Assembly (NCBI RefSeq): GCF_014633365.1
Contig: NC_068347.1
Span: 24,202,433 to 24,266,432, forward strand
Reading direction: 5' to 3'
Source: Diospyros lotus
Taxonomy: Eukaryota > Streptophyta > Magnoliopsida > Ericales > Ebenaceae
Length of the DNA stretch: 64,000 nucleotides
Shown: positions 10,801-24,600 of the stretch, one piece after another
Layout of the letters: each line of letters begins with the position of its first letter
Position numbering within the stretch: position 1 is the first letter of the stretch
Program-made: the position numbers and the translations under genes
The notes under the pieces: generated by a model
What the model was told of the DNA's origin: nothing
The model's database searches: none
The model's input: the letters and a program-made list of their open reading frames with translations, nothing else

Positions 10801-12240
10801 ATTAACGAAATAGTCTGTCTCATGAACTCTTCTCCGTCCACAGGAACATGATTCGGTCTCGAATAATTTGGATAGGCCCAGCCCAAGAGGAGAGTCCTAA
10901 TTCATCTTTCAATAATAAGATTGGCCCGGCCCATTACTTGTTTGGAAAAATTATTTTCCCGTAGGCCCGACCCAACAATCAAAGGGCTAGCCTATGGTTT
11001 AACCCCCATATTTGCAACTTAGTTGAGCTCACGGTAGGATTAATTCTAATTTTTATATTAACTGGGAAACTGCATTAGTTATAATTGGATTGGAAATTTT
11101 AAATTTAAAATTAATCGATAAAACAAAATCAATCCAACTTAATAAAATAAAATTTGATTAGACTAAGTCTCGATTTTAATATTTATATACAATAAGCAAA
11201 ACATTAAGATTTATAAAATCTATTTAAATATAAATTTTGAGAAAAAAGGCAGCAAAACTAGGCAAGCAAAACGAAGAAACATATTAATAAATACTGAAGA
11301 CTTGATAATGTTTCATGAGCAAATGCTCATTAAAAGATCAAAAAAGTTTAAAGACTAAAATATTTTTTTGGAGTAAAAATGTATAAAATTCCCCTTAATT
11401 GAGGGGTCTAAAGAACAAATGAAATAACGTTAACATATAAAAAATCCTTCAAGAGTTTTACAAAAATAATAAATATTATTCATGAGATTCTTATTTCAAG
11501 TGAATCTCAAAATGCTAAGATAAACATTATTAATAATAATCTTAATCTTAATAGATTTCAAAAAACTCCATACTCCTCTATACAAAGATGAACTACAATT
11601 TCAAAATAGGTAGCTCTTTAATATTGATTTCAATATAACATTCAAGTTTTTAGTATTTAACTTAAGTATTAGAGTATTTACATAGAGATTACATGTACCT
11701 TCTAATTGTTATATTTCTTATAAAGTGCAAACAGTTTGATAACAATATTTCTAATCAATAAATTTATTATTGCATTTGAATGACAACATTTTATACATGT
11801 TGCGTTGTACTAGATTTATAGATCTAATTGTCTAACACAAATTTGATTTAATGTCAATTAAGTTAAAAAAAAAACTAAAGCAAGTGAGATTAGAGAGGTA
11901 AAAGATCAATCTACATTGGTTAAGATAAGTGATCGATATTACTCTAGTCCACTCCATGTTACAATATCATACCACACTAAAAATTTATTATAACACAATG
12001 ATATGACGTCAATTTACTAACACAATATCCCAAATTAAGTTTGCCAGGACAGCATGACATAACAAGAATGATAGCTGCTAATAATAAGCAAAGAACAATG
12101 GTCAAGCAGTGAAAAGGCTTGGCTTAATTTCTGGTGTCTATTCTCAGCTTTCTAGCTATGTACCATCTCAGACTACAGAAGCAAGGAGAAAAAAGGAAAA
12201 GCTAGCTACAAGCTAACGCACAAAGCCCTCAACATCCACT
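10801..12240. other. AT-rich spacer between VHA-e and TOP1
   Basis: This low-complexity, AT-rich DNA separates the VHA-e promoter side from the TOP1 3' end. No gene, RNA or bounded repeat was recognised. 10860-10960 contains two similar GGCCC-containing stretches (gcccagcccaag, ggcccggcccatta). Confidence 0.5.
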
Positions 12241-12617
12241 TAAGCCATTGGCCGGAAAGGCCAGGCCAAAGTTCCTAAACAGTTACTGTTTCACTTACAT
12301 TGAAAATATGTATACTTTTGTTGAAAAAGGAAAAAAAGAAAATTGCTCTAGCACATATATGTTTGAACAGCTTAAGAGGCCTCAGCAGAGACTGGCACAA
12401 AAGAAAATTGGGGCGCCAGAAACAGCTCATCTTATAATTTGATGAAGATGCTCAACAAAAACATGAACCTCCTGTTGGAATAGCCATTAGGACCAAAAAA
12501 ATAGTAACTTAAATGCCGGAATATTTTCCAGAAATTAAAAGAATAAAAAGAAGATAAGAGGCCTACCAGGGGCTGAAGTGGAGAGGGAAGTGATGAACAT
12601 GGCTGGCTGGTAAGACC
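12240..12617 (-). other. Probable TOP1 3'UTR and downstream DNA
   Basis: Sequence after the TOP1 stop codon. An AATAAA-like signal appears on the minus strand at about 12540 (revcomp of tttttattcttttaa). The transcript end cannot be fixed. Confidence 0.3.
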
Positions 12618-15600
12618 TCAGAATCTGAAGCTGGGATCGACGTCCATTGCCCAAGCAAACTTTGCTAGTAGGGACTTGTTGAAAATCTGTATAGCATATC
12701 TTAATTATAAGCATAAAACTTTTCTCAAAATAATTCCTTCAATGAAGATTCGAAGAAGAAAAACTCAAAAGTATGTTAGCAAAGCTCTTCACCTTCTCGA
12801 TAGGAACTTCTTGTCGCTTGCACCAAGCAACTGTGATCCTAGGATCAAGGTAGTTGATCTTTGACGTACCCAATGCCACCGTTTTCAAATCTTCTTTTGT
12901 TTCCTTGTCACGCTCCATCTTCTCAATCTTTGTAGTGGTCTGAGCAATCTTCCTCTCCAACCTGTAAACTAGACTTATTTTTAGGGCCAGTGAGGCAGCA
13001 TCTCGATAATGTTATCTTAAGCATGATAAAAGTCCCTGGGGCTTACGCTTCAGGGTTCATGTTCTTCTTTGTCTTTCCATCAGCACTCTTCAGTGGGGGC
13101 TTCCCTTTCTTCACACGAGCCAAATCTTTTTTTAACCCATCCAAAATGCCCTACAGACAATATAACAGAGTATGCTTAAGAAGCAACAAACACGATAATG
13201 CCACATGGCTTAATAATGAACATCAAGGAAGGTTCCCTAAACACGAAATCATTGCATTGTCAAATGCAGAATTTGATTGGATTGCATTCATGCAGGGGGA
13301 ATAAATGAAAAACAACCACCCAGGCAGGGCAAGCACATACACTGCTCTGACTCTCTCTCTCTCTCACACACACACATGCGCATGTGCGTGCGCACACACA
13401 AACAAAGGCCATGACCAGGTAAAACGAATGAAAATCCAATTCCTATAAATGTGAACCAATCCTTCTGTTGAGCTTTTGTTCTAAGAGTCCAGATATTTTC
13501 TCTACCTTTAACTCTTCAATCTTTTCGTTCAACTTCAACATTTGTGCAGAATGAGATTTTGAGACGGTGCGTTGATGGTTACAGATGATAGCAACCTACA
13601 ATTGACAAGAATTTAAATTTGTCAAGAACAGGACAGAAGCATACCACCACTATCTCATGAACATTTTCAAGTAGCAGACAGTCGTACCTCCTTATTGGCA
13701 TGCTGATAAACAACTACTTTCTCAGCAAAATCTCCACCCCTAGTTTCCCTATTCAACTGTCATCACAAAGAATAAATTTCAGAAAAGAAAATATCATGGA
13801 AGAAAACTGGACAGAGACATTTCAGAAGAGGTAGTGACTGCATGTGGATTCTCTTGGAAGAAAAGACATTTTAATTAATAACTAAAATGAATATAAAACA
13901 GGTCATAATACAAAGACTTGTTTACACCTTTAGGATGAAACAGCTGTTTCTTGGTCAATGAAACATAAGCTCACTAAAAACATGAATGTTACAAGTCGTG
14001 GATTACTTTATGCTTCAGGCCAACTATAACAATCCATAGCCCCCATAACTTAGCCTCAATTTTGCCTCCAGGTGCTAGTACAAAAGTAGCAGGGATTAAG
14101 GTTCCATAAGTTAATGAGAGTTGCCTTGCCACTGCATCTGAATCCTTGAAATTAAGTTACCTACTTTGTTACCCCAAGATAAGGGAGATAGATTGCTTTT
14201 GCAACAGAATCGAGGAAACAGGGGTAAGTTCAATAGTTGGATTGACTGTCTGACAAAAAGGATATACTAGATCAACCAAATTTATACCCTTGCCACAGAG
14301 TACAATTTTTGAGTCCATGCAACAGCTTCAGATCATTCCGGAAAGATGTAAAAGAACTGCAGAAGAGGCAGACTGGATTCAATTTTCAATTGAATTATGA
14401 TCCTCCTTTCTCTTTAAAGTAAAAGTTTTGCTAAAAACATTTATGGTTACAATAATGTCAAAATTACAAATTTAAACATTTATATATTCTTTCAATGCAC
14501 CATCAGGTTACCATCTTCCAAATAAGCACCAGTACCAAATCCCTTAGCCACGTTCAACTTAATTAACACAGTATGCACATATCACAGGAAAGAATATTGA
14601 CTTCAAGGTGTGAAAAATCCCAGCTCCATCTTAATTACCATCTCATCCAAGGTGATAGATGCATTGTACGTACGGAAGACTTTTGCTGTAAGACCGGGCA
14701 TAAGTTCCTTCAAATGAGCATTGAGTTTACTGGTATCCAGTTTATCAAAGAGATCATCACCACCACTTTTTCCTGTTAAAAAATTAATGAAACATTCTTA
14801 GATGTTCTGATTATGAATGGAATAAAACATATTGATACAGTAGCCCATCCACTAACCAGTTCTGAACTGCTGAATTGCCTTGAACACGGGAAGTTCAACT
14901 TCAACCTGATTTAGGTATCTAATTGAATCTTTACCAAGGAAGTCAAACTGGAAAACCAGAAAAAAGAAATTTGCTCGTTACTAATTGCAATTAGCAAACA
15001 GCATTACATTATTACATGTTTCTAAAGCATCAAAACATTCCAGGAACTTAATTTAGTTCAACAGAGCATGACGCCCATTTTAAATCATTAAAGGTTAACG
15101 TTAAAACCCCTGCTATATGAGATATAAAACACATTATACCTTCAGAAAGTTTGGAGGTATTGGCTCTACATTTTCTACTTTCAATGTGCAGCAACCAACA
15201 GTATCAGCTTCATCATCATCCTGTAAAATGCCAAACAATGATTAGAAATAGTCTCTATTATATTTGTTGTCACATAAAAGGTGACGTGTATATAGATATA
15301 TATACACACAAATATATAAAGAAAATAAAACAGTGGGATCACTGTACCATGATATGCATCAATATGTTCACTCAGGATACCTAAACCAGTTACCTGCTTA
15401 GGCATATCAAGAATGATGCTCCAAGAAGAAGAAGAAGAAGAAGAAAAAGAAAAAGGGCATTTGCTGAACAAGAGAGTAAAACAAAAACAGAAACAGGATG
15501 AACATTTAATGCAAACTATACCTTCTCATTGCCTGCCCTGAGAGCTAGTTTATCAATAAGGTAAGTAGCAACTGCTACTTGCTGCTTTGTGATATCCTTA

Positions 15601-18600
15601 CTTGCAAAATTTTTCGTATAGGTTACTCTAATGCCTTGTATATAGTCCTACAATAAAAATAAAAACTGGGTTATAGCTAGGGATTGGAAAGTTTGGGAAG
15701 TTACTATTACACTGGCTGAAAGGGAACAAAACAAAAACAAAATCCAAGAAGACAGAGTTCATTGGATACACATGGATGAAACTTTATGTAACCTTTAACA
15801 GCCTTGATTTCTCATATTTCTCCTTGTCACTTTGCCCTTTCAAGGAACTGCTAGCTGCCAAAAACACGTATTTGAATTCCTTTGGATTGATTGGATCATT
15901 CCAAAAAGCTAGCCATGTAACTGTATTATCATGCCTGATTTCTTTCCAACTGCAAGCAATCAAACACCATAAGTTAATTTGTTATAAAATGAACATCTTA
16001 AATAGAGATACACTGCTGTCCTTTTTCCAATTAAATGATTGCAGAAACAACCACCTTTCACCAGGAATAGGGCATTCTGGAACTGGAGCATCCTTTCCAA
16101 TATTTATGGTAATATCACCCGCCTGAATACGTTTTTTCAACTTTCCCATCTGAACCACAAAAACTAAATGTCACAATAAGTCCTCAATGAAATTTGTAAC
16201 TCATCTCAGACTGTATCAATCCATCAATTGTCAGAAGGAAGATAGTACTAGAACCTTTGGGTGCTCTCCACGGCCTCGAAACAAACCAGGTGGTTCAACT
16301 CTAAAGTTTCCAACCTGCAGATTTAGAAAGAGTGAGATTCTATTTGTGTGCTCAGAGAATAAGGAATGTGTCAAAAGCAGTTATAGCATTAAATAATTTC
16401 ATTAACCACAACCAGCAAAACTAATGTGGATGGAAACTCAGATATAACTTTGTTATATTAGGACGGCAGGTACAATAGGGAAATTGTATTCCACTGCAAC
16501 CAATAAGTTACATATGTAAGCATAATTTTTAAGAGCTTCGGTAGGTCAAAAATTTTCCCTGAGTAAAGGCAAAATATTTTAAATAACGTGGGCTCTGCCC
16601 CCACAAGAAAATGAGATTCCTACAGTTGAATGTAAGAATGATATTCCTTCTCAAGGGAGTAGTCTCATTCTGTCTCAGGGAGGTAGGCTAGAATCACACT
16701 TCATGTCTTGCAAGGACCAAATGTGGATGAGTTGGGATCGTGGTAGGGAATGAACGGCCTATGCCCTAGTCCTCACCGTGATAATACAAATATCCTGGAT
16801 AAATGCATTTCATGACTAATATACATGGAGAAAGGAATTATCTTTCTTTCATATCAATCAACTAGTCATGGCTAGTCTATATACACACACAAGGAGATTA
16901 CAAATCACATCCCTAAAGGATTGTGGTGATCTCCTAAGAATCATCAATCAATGGAAGAAGGAAACAAATAAAATCGAAGAAGCTGTAAATCCTCCTAGAT
17001 AGAATCCTACTGTACATAGCCTAAAATAGAGAAGATTTTGTGACTTAAATGCTGAGATATTTGATCTTTTACACTCCCCCTCAAGCTGAGGTGAAGATAT
17101 TGTTCATCCCAAGCTTGGAACTTAGGTCGTCAAAGCTTTTTCGAGGCAATGCTTTAGTTAGGATGTCTGCAACTTGAGAATTTGTTGGGGTGTAAGCAAG
17201 TTCAATGACATTTCCTTCAATTTTCTCCTTGATGAAGTAACGATCAATTTCTACATGCTTAGTCCTGTAATGGTGTATAGGGTTCTTGGCAATATTGATG
17301 GCAGATTGGTTGTCACAGAAGAGTTTCATAGGGCCTTCGATCTTCATTTTGAGTTCTTCCAATAATCTTTTTATCCAAATCTCCTCACAAATCCTATGAG
17401 CCATGGCACGAAATTCTGCTTATGCACTACTCTTGGATACCACTGATTGTTTCTTGCTCCTCCAAGTAGCAAGGTTGCCTCACACATAGGTGCAGTACCC
17501 GGATGTAGACCTCCAATATGTGATTGAACCGCCCAACCTGCATCACTATAGATTTCTACCCCTCGGTTGGAACCTTTCTTGAAGAAGAGGCATTTTCCTG
17601 GAGTTAGCTTCAAGTATCTCAAGATTCTGTAAACTGCCTCCATATGTTCTTCCCTTGGATCAGTCATGAATTGGTTCACAACACTGATTGAAAAATCGAT
17701 GTCTGGTCAGGTGTGAGACAGATATATAAGTCTTCCAACTAACCTTTGGTACTGGCCCTTATCAACTGGAGCACCCTTCTCTTTCCTTCCAAGTTTGGTG
17801 GTAGCTTCCATTGGAGTATCAGCTAGTTCACACCCAAGCATCCCGTATTCCTTAACAGATCCAAGACATATTTTCTTTGAGACACAGGGATTCCATTGCT
17901 AGATCTAGCCACCTTCATCCCCTAGTAAGTATCGGAGATTTTCTAAATCTTTGATCTCAAACTCGTTGGCAAGGATTTTCTTTAGGCCACCCATTTCTTC
18001 TATGAAATCACCTGTAACAATAATATCATCAACATGTACAATCAAGATGGACATTGTACCTTTTGAAGACCTCTTCACAAATAGTGTGTGTTCTACTTGA
18101 CATTGGGAGTAGTCATAAAATTTTACCTCTTGTGAACCTTTCAAACCATGCTTTTGGTGACGGCTTAAGGCCATATAGAGATCTTTTTAACTTGCACACT
18201 TGATTCTTTGTAGCTTGTGTCTCAAAACTTGAGGGAATCTTCATATACGCTTTTCTTCTAAGTCACCATTCAAAAATGCATTCTTCACATCAAGTTGAAT
18301 CAATGGCCAATCTAAGTTTGCTGCTAGAGATAGGAGAACCAGAATGGTCTTGAGTTTGGCCACAGGTGCAAAGGTTTCTTGGTAATCAACACCATAATAT
18401 TGGGTGAAACATTTTTGCAACAAAGTGTGCTTTATACCTGTCAATACTCCTATCTTCCTTATACTTCATTGTGAAAATCCATTTACATCCAACCGACTTT
18501 TTACCTGAAGGCATATTAGTGACTTCCCAAGTTTGATTCTTCTCTAGGGCACGCATCTCATCCAAAATTGCAGCCTTCCATAAGGGATCTTTGAGAGCTT

Positions 18601-21600
18601 CTTAAATGTTGGTAGGGACTTGAATTGTATCCAAAATTGGCTAACTCAGGTCATTCTCAGGTGTTTCACCAGAATATTTTCAGAAACAGTGTTACCTTCC
18701 TTCTTTGAATCCAAGTTGGATTGTTGGTCAGGTTTTGTCAATGATCAATGTTCTCCCTGATCTTGAGCATTTACTCTCCTAGAGTACACACAAAGCTTTG
18801 TAGTTGTTGGTAAGCCAACTTCAATAAGGTTAGATGGAAGATGAGGCTCAGATTGGGAAGGAGCCTCTTGGATTTCGAGTAGCTAGACTGGAGTGGGAGG
18901 TACAATGACCATAGAGTTTGGAGACAAGGGTGTAAAAGGAGTATGATTACAGAAAATTTCAACATCCCAAGACTACATTCATTGGTAAACTCACTCTCCC
19001 CTTGAATGATAGGATTAGGATAGAAGGGTTGATTTTCAAAGAAAGTGACATCCATAGAATGGTAGTATTTTCGGGTCGAAGGAGAAAAGCACTTATACCC
19101 CTTTTGATTTGGTGAGTATCCCAGAAATATACACTTGATGGCTTAAGGATTGAATATTCCACGATTATGAGGATGAATGTGTACGAAGGCTAAACATCTG
19201 AACACTTTAAGAGGAATAGTGGACACAAATCGAGAATGTGCGTAGATAATCAGGAGAGCTTGGAAAGGAGTTTGGAACTGAAGTACTCAAGAAGGCATCC
19301 GATTAATTAGGTAGGTGGCTATGAGAATGGCATCCCCCCAAAAATGTGTTGGAACATTAATGGAAAACATGAGAGACCGGGTAACTTCAAGAAGGTGATG
19401 ATTTTGTTGTTCGACAATACCATTTTGCTAAAGAGTGTCAACACAAGAACTTTGATAGATAATGCCTTGGCTTAAAAGATAGTCACCCAGGACAGAGTTG
19501 AAATATTCTTTGGCATTGTCTGTTCACAGAATTTGAAATTTTGAACGAAACTAAGTTTGGATCATGACATTGAAGTTTTTGAAGACTTGACCAACCTCGG
19601 ATTTTTCTTTTAGGAGGAATACCCATGTTAATCGAGTGTGGTCATCAATAAATGACACAAACCATTGAGAGCCCAAAACATGTTTTATGCGAGAGGGACC
19701 CCATACATTACTATGAAACATGACAAATGAGTGAGAAGGTTTATATGGCTATGTTTGAAAGGAATTGTGAGTATGCTTTGACAATTGACACACCTCACAT
19801 TGAAGCAAATTTGAATTTTTATTCTTGAATAATAAAGGGAACAACTTTTCAAGATATGCAAAATTCATGTGCCCTAAATGAAAATGGAAAAGCATGGCTT
19901 GATTATTAGAATTGAGAATAGAAAAATTAAAAGAGGAACTCCGAGATCCCGAATTACCAACTTGCAAATCTTGTCCTCATGAATAGTTATTGGTGGTGAG
20001 TAGGTATAACCCCAAACACTGCCTAGCACTGTCAATCGTTCTCCCCGAATTCAAATCCTAAAATTCACACATTTTTGAAAAATTTAGTGACACAATTATA
20101 ATCCTAAGTAAATTTGCTGATGGATAATAAATTGCAGTCCAAACAGGACATGTGCTAATTTTAATTTCTTCCCAATATAACTGGTTTAGCTTCAAAAACT
20201 GTTGAAGTAGAGGAAATAAAAACAATTAAAGAAAAGATTGCATAGCCTAGAAAGCACAAAATGAAGACCTTTTTCCCATGACCATCATAAATAATATACA
20301 AAAAATACATAAAATCCTAGCAAGTATATAAGCAAGTGAAAGCCTGAAAACCATCTGGAAAATTTGTTGGATGGAAAAAGGAGAAAAGCTAAAGGACTTT
20401 ACTTTATTAGTCTTTGTGGAAAATAGGGAGTAAAGTAAAATAGGTTGAAAAATAGGAGGAATTTTAACTTTTAATGTTTAAACTTTATTAAAGTAGGTGG
20501 TGACTAAAGCATCATGGCAAGCATGAAGTTGTGGGTCCGAACCTTCCCGGGCCCCTTGGAATGGACATTTACAGTTATTTCTCATTTACCAAAAAAAAAA
20601 AAACTTTATTAAAGTAGGCGAGATATAAGAAGGCATAATGATTTCCATTTCCAGCTCTGTTTTCAACTGGATATAGAAAATAGTAAAAGTGGAAAACGGA
20701 AGAGAAAAGCAAAATCAATTTTTCTCTCCCCTGCATCACTTTGCACAAAGTGGAAGAAATAGTTATCACCAAATGCCTCAAATCGTTTAATCAGCATATT
20801 GTTCTCAGCAACTAAATTGAATTACCTAGTTAACATATTAGATAGCCTAAGCAGTTCTCTAATCTTAGGTTTCTCATTCAATTACTTTATACTGAATAGA
20901 TGGCTATGATATTGGCATGCTAGCCTGAGATGTCTCTTCCCTTACGGTGGATGGAAAAAGGAGGGGGGGGAGGCTGCAAACATGCTATGTACTAAAAGAT
21001 ACTGAATGAAATAATTTAGTTTTGTTTTCTTCTTTTTTAACAGGTACACAATAAAATTCATACACACAAAATGATGCATAAGTCCCATGATTCCAAAGCA
21101 AGATACATAAGTCCAAGCTAGTGGTAACCTTCTCCTTGACACCATCAACGATAGCCCACATGTACTTCTCCTCCTGCTTCAGTTTCTCTTCTTTCAAGGC
21201 CTTCTTCTCCTGCATGAATAGCAACGCTCAGACTTTATTATGAGAAAAGAGAAAAAAAATGAAGACAGATGAAAAGCTTTGTAGGTTGGATGAGACAATT
21301 ATTGAAACATCCCCATAAAAATACCAATAGTAGTACTATGTTGGTTCTGATGATGAAGTCCTAGTCCACCCAAAAGCATTAGTAGATAAGATAGCGGCAT
21401 TTCTTAGAGGTGTCATCCCATAATTTCCATTTATAGTGAACAAATGCAAGCTTGTAGCAAATTAATATTTTGAGAGTAAAATCAAACAGATCTTGGAAAT
21501 AAGATTAAGACAACCAGGAACTTGAACTGATTAATGCTGATTCTTTGGCATAGAAGACTAGGGAAAGTTATTATTTATGACAAACAAGTATGCTTGAATT

Positions 21601-24600
21601 CAGATATAAATTCAAATTGAATGGAAACAAGAGAGGATGAGTTCCTCCTTGTGGGTATACACGTCACACCCTCAAGGTAGCATGTTGATGTTAAATCACC
21701 GTCTCCATAGCTATCTAAATCTACAAAATCAGCCCATCAAGGATCAAGCTCTCCATGTGATTCTGAGTTCATTAGGTCGCATGACATCCTTATGGCCTCC
21801 ATCTCCAGGTATCCATACTAAATTTAGCAAACTAACACAATTGCCTACCTATGGGTAATTATTATAAGGCTGCTAGAAGCACCTCCTCAGCTTGGCTGAT
21901 GGATCTCTCTACCTAAGCTCCTCGTAGAGATGAGATGACACATTCTTAGTCAATATAGAAATCTCTATCCAAGTAAATCAAATCAACCACTCATAACAAG
22001 GACATTCCGGGCACTCCCTGGATAAGCCAATAAGAACCAAGACAACCACTCTACTACCCCTCAAATACCGAAAAATGGTACTCTCCTTTAAGGATGTTCA
22101 CAACACCTCCACAACTTGGCCTATGGAACTTTCCACCCGACGGCTCCACTCACCATATGTTCCTTGTCATGTACTCTTTTCTACCATATTGAGGTCAGGA
22201 CTCCACTTACTTTGCCTCCCAAGCAACAAATGGGAAGATGATTATGATCTCCGATTATTAGACGGCTCCAATGAGAACCTAGGCTAACACAGTCCCTAAG
22301 TCCCATCTTCATAGGACTTTATAGACTAGGGATAGAGCTATTAATTCTGTAAGGCCTCCCCTCTCCTTGCTTAAGAGTACTTGCTCTTAACTACTCACAA
22401 GCAATAGAGTAAAGCAAAACACCCACGCCTCATGTTCAAGGACAATGGTACAGCTACTACCACCAACGCCGTGATTGATGATGTCACCCATGCCCCTTAT
22501 TCCCATTTTGACTTGACATCCTTAGTCCCTACCATACAAAAAGGGTCTATCAATTGTGAGTGGAACAGTAGCACAAGAAATCCACAACCACGTACCCTTC
22601 ATTCAGTCATTCAACAAACTCAGAACACTCTGTCACTCCATCATCTTTTCTTCCTTTAGTAACTTCTTAGCTCTCTTCCTTCAAGGAATCTAGTAGTCTC
22701 CACACTTGACAGCTGCTGCAATTTCCAGCAACCTCCAGGCTTGATGGTTGCCAAAATTTCTAGCATGTTCCCCAGCTACTGCACCGCGGACTTTTCACAT
22801 TAGACTCCACTAGAAAATACCTTGATCACCTGTACCAGTCTGGCATCTATCACATCTTCCTAGGACTTTCATTAGTCCATACATCAAAGAAAGAACCCTC
22901 AACATTCCGCTTCAAACAATAGACAATCAGTGCTGGCCCCTGTTATCAAAAAATCATAGTCCAATTAACAAAATAAAGATTAAAGATACAGGAACTTATA
23001 GTTATGACTACTTGTTGTAGTTTGTCATAATGAATCTTCTTATTAGTACAGACAGATTCTCTTAAATCACAATGAGGGGTAATTGCAAAATTTGTTTGTA
23101 CATGAAAGACTAGCCCTGTCTCTCTTTGTTGGTAATCCAAAGATCCTAATTCCCCCATAAAAAAACAGTTTCTTACCCTTTGCTTACTTCCTCAAAGCTT
23201 CTGAAAAGTTTTCATTTCAAAATGCCAAACTCGGTGATATCATGATCATTGAGGAAATAGAACTTCCCAATCCTACCACTTAAAGTGGGAAAATCCCTTA
23301 ATCCAGAGGTGCTCTTGCAAGATCTAATTTAACCAGTAACGACAGGCTCAAAAAACCCAAGTCCTTGAAAAACCCCACATACCAAGTAATTGTCCGGTAC
23401 ACTGCAAAATGGTAGGGCAGCCAACTGTGACACATAATTGGGACCTGGACCAGGTAACGACTTTTGTTTACCGAATCAAAGAAGATCAAAATCAAGAAAT
23501 TCAAATAATCCAAGGTCAGTAGGTAAAAGATTACATAGATGACAATGATGATGTAAATAATAATTTCAATAACAGATACACTTGTATAACTGAAAACTTG
23601 AAAGAATCAGACACTGCAGAAGTTAAACTGAGCTGGAAAATGAAATCATTTGGGGAAGAAATTCAATAATAAGTGCAGTTATAGTTTTTACTAAACTTGT
23701 CTACACCACATTGACTAGACAGAAACAGATAAATGGCAATTCTGAAAGTAAAAGAGGTCAAAGTAAGTGAATAGGTTCAGAATTTATGAGCAACTAATCA
23801 GGTTGAGCTCCAGCATCATTTTGCAGCACAAAACCAGAAGTTCTTTAGGCAATGAACTTACTTCTGAGCTCATTTGCTTCTTCTTCTCCTTCTCCTTCTG
23901 ATGCCATTCATATATTGGGGTAAAATCACAACCTTCCAACCTCTGAATTGCATGGTTTTTCCCGAGTATTTTTCTCCAGTCATTCATGAAGTTCTCTTTG
24001 AATTTTGGTTTGTTCATATAATCAGTATCTAACATCACTGCAAACATTGTTCCAACCTATAACAACAACACCAAGCATTAAAAACATGGTTGCAACCTGC
24101 AAAATAGAATTTATATATAAAAAAGACAACATGAAGGCCACTGACAAAAGAACTTCAATGAATGCAATGACAGCAATACCTTTATGCAAAATGAAATAGC
24201 AATAAGAGAATAAATAAGACAAAACCTCCTTGGCAGACTTAAATTTCAAAGATAAACAGAATGAGAGAATAAGTGGGACGAACCTCCTCTTGTTCAGGAG
24301 TCAAATCAACTGGCTTCCCCTTATAGAGCATCTTGACCCCATGAGGCTTGTATGCAGGAGGGAAAATGACACCATTGTGGACCAAGGTAGTCCATTTTTG
24401 TCCTTCACCAGAGCTAGGGGGCACCTTTGACGACTTGGAGTACTTTGAATTCTTCACTACTTTTGTGGACTTCTTACTTGTCTTTTTGAAAGAAGATGAA
24501 ACAACTTTTGCTACTTTTTGTTTTCCGGAAGACAATTTATTCCCCAATGTAGGTGACTTCTTCATTCTTTGGGAGATAGGAACATGATCATCATCTTCTT

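Larger units (their letters stand above)
16804..20170 (-). mobile_element. Ty1/copia retrotransposon remnant in a TOP1 intron, lacking its 5' part
   Basis: On the minus strand (same orientation as TOP1) the order is protease/GAG-pre-integrase (about 20140-19750), integrase core (19740-19000), RT (18540-17900), RNase H (17680-17081), then PPT and 3' LTR. This integrase-before-RT order is diagnostic of copia. The gag and 5' LTR are missing: homology stops near 20170 and no second LTR was found, so the upstream boundary is approximate. Confidence 0.85.

Noticed and set aside
15401..15471. Trinucleotide run (gaa)n as a possible coding repeat
   Set aside because: It lies in the TOP1 intron between exons at 15220 and 15522 and is not in frame with either.
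24348..24587. Plus-strand open frame over the first TOP1 exon
   Set aside because: It is antisense to a well-supported coding exon and shows no domain; its openness follows from the sense codons.
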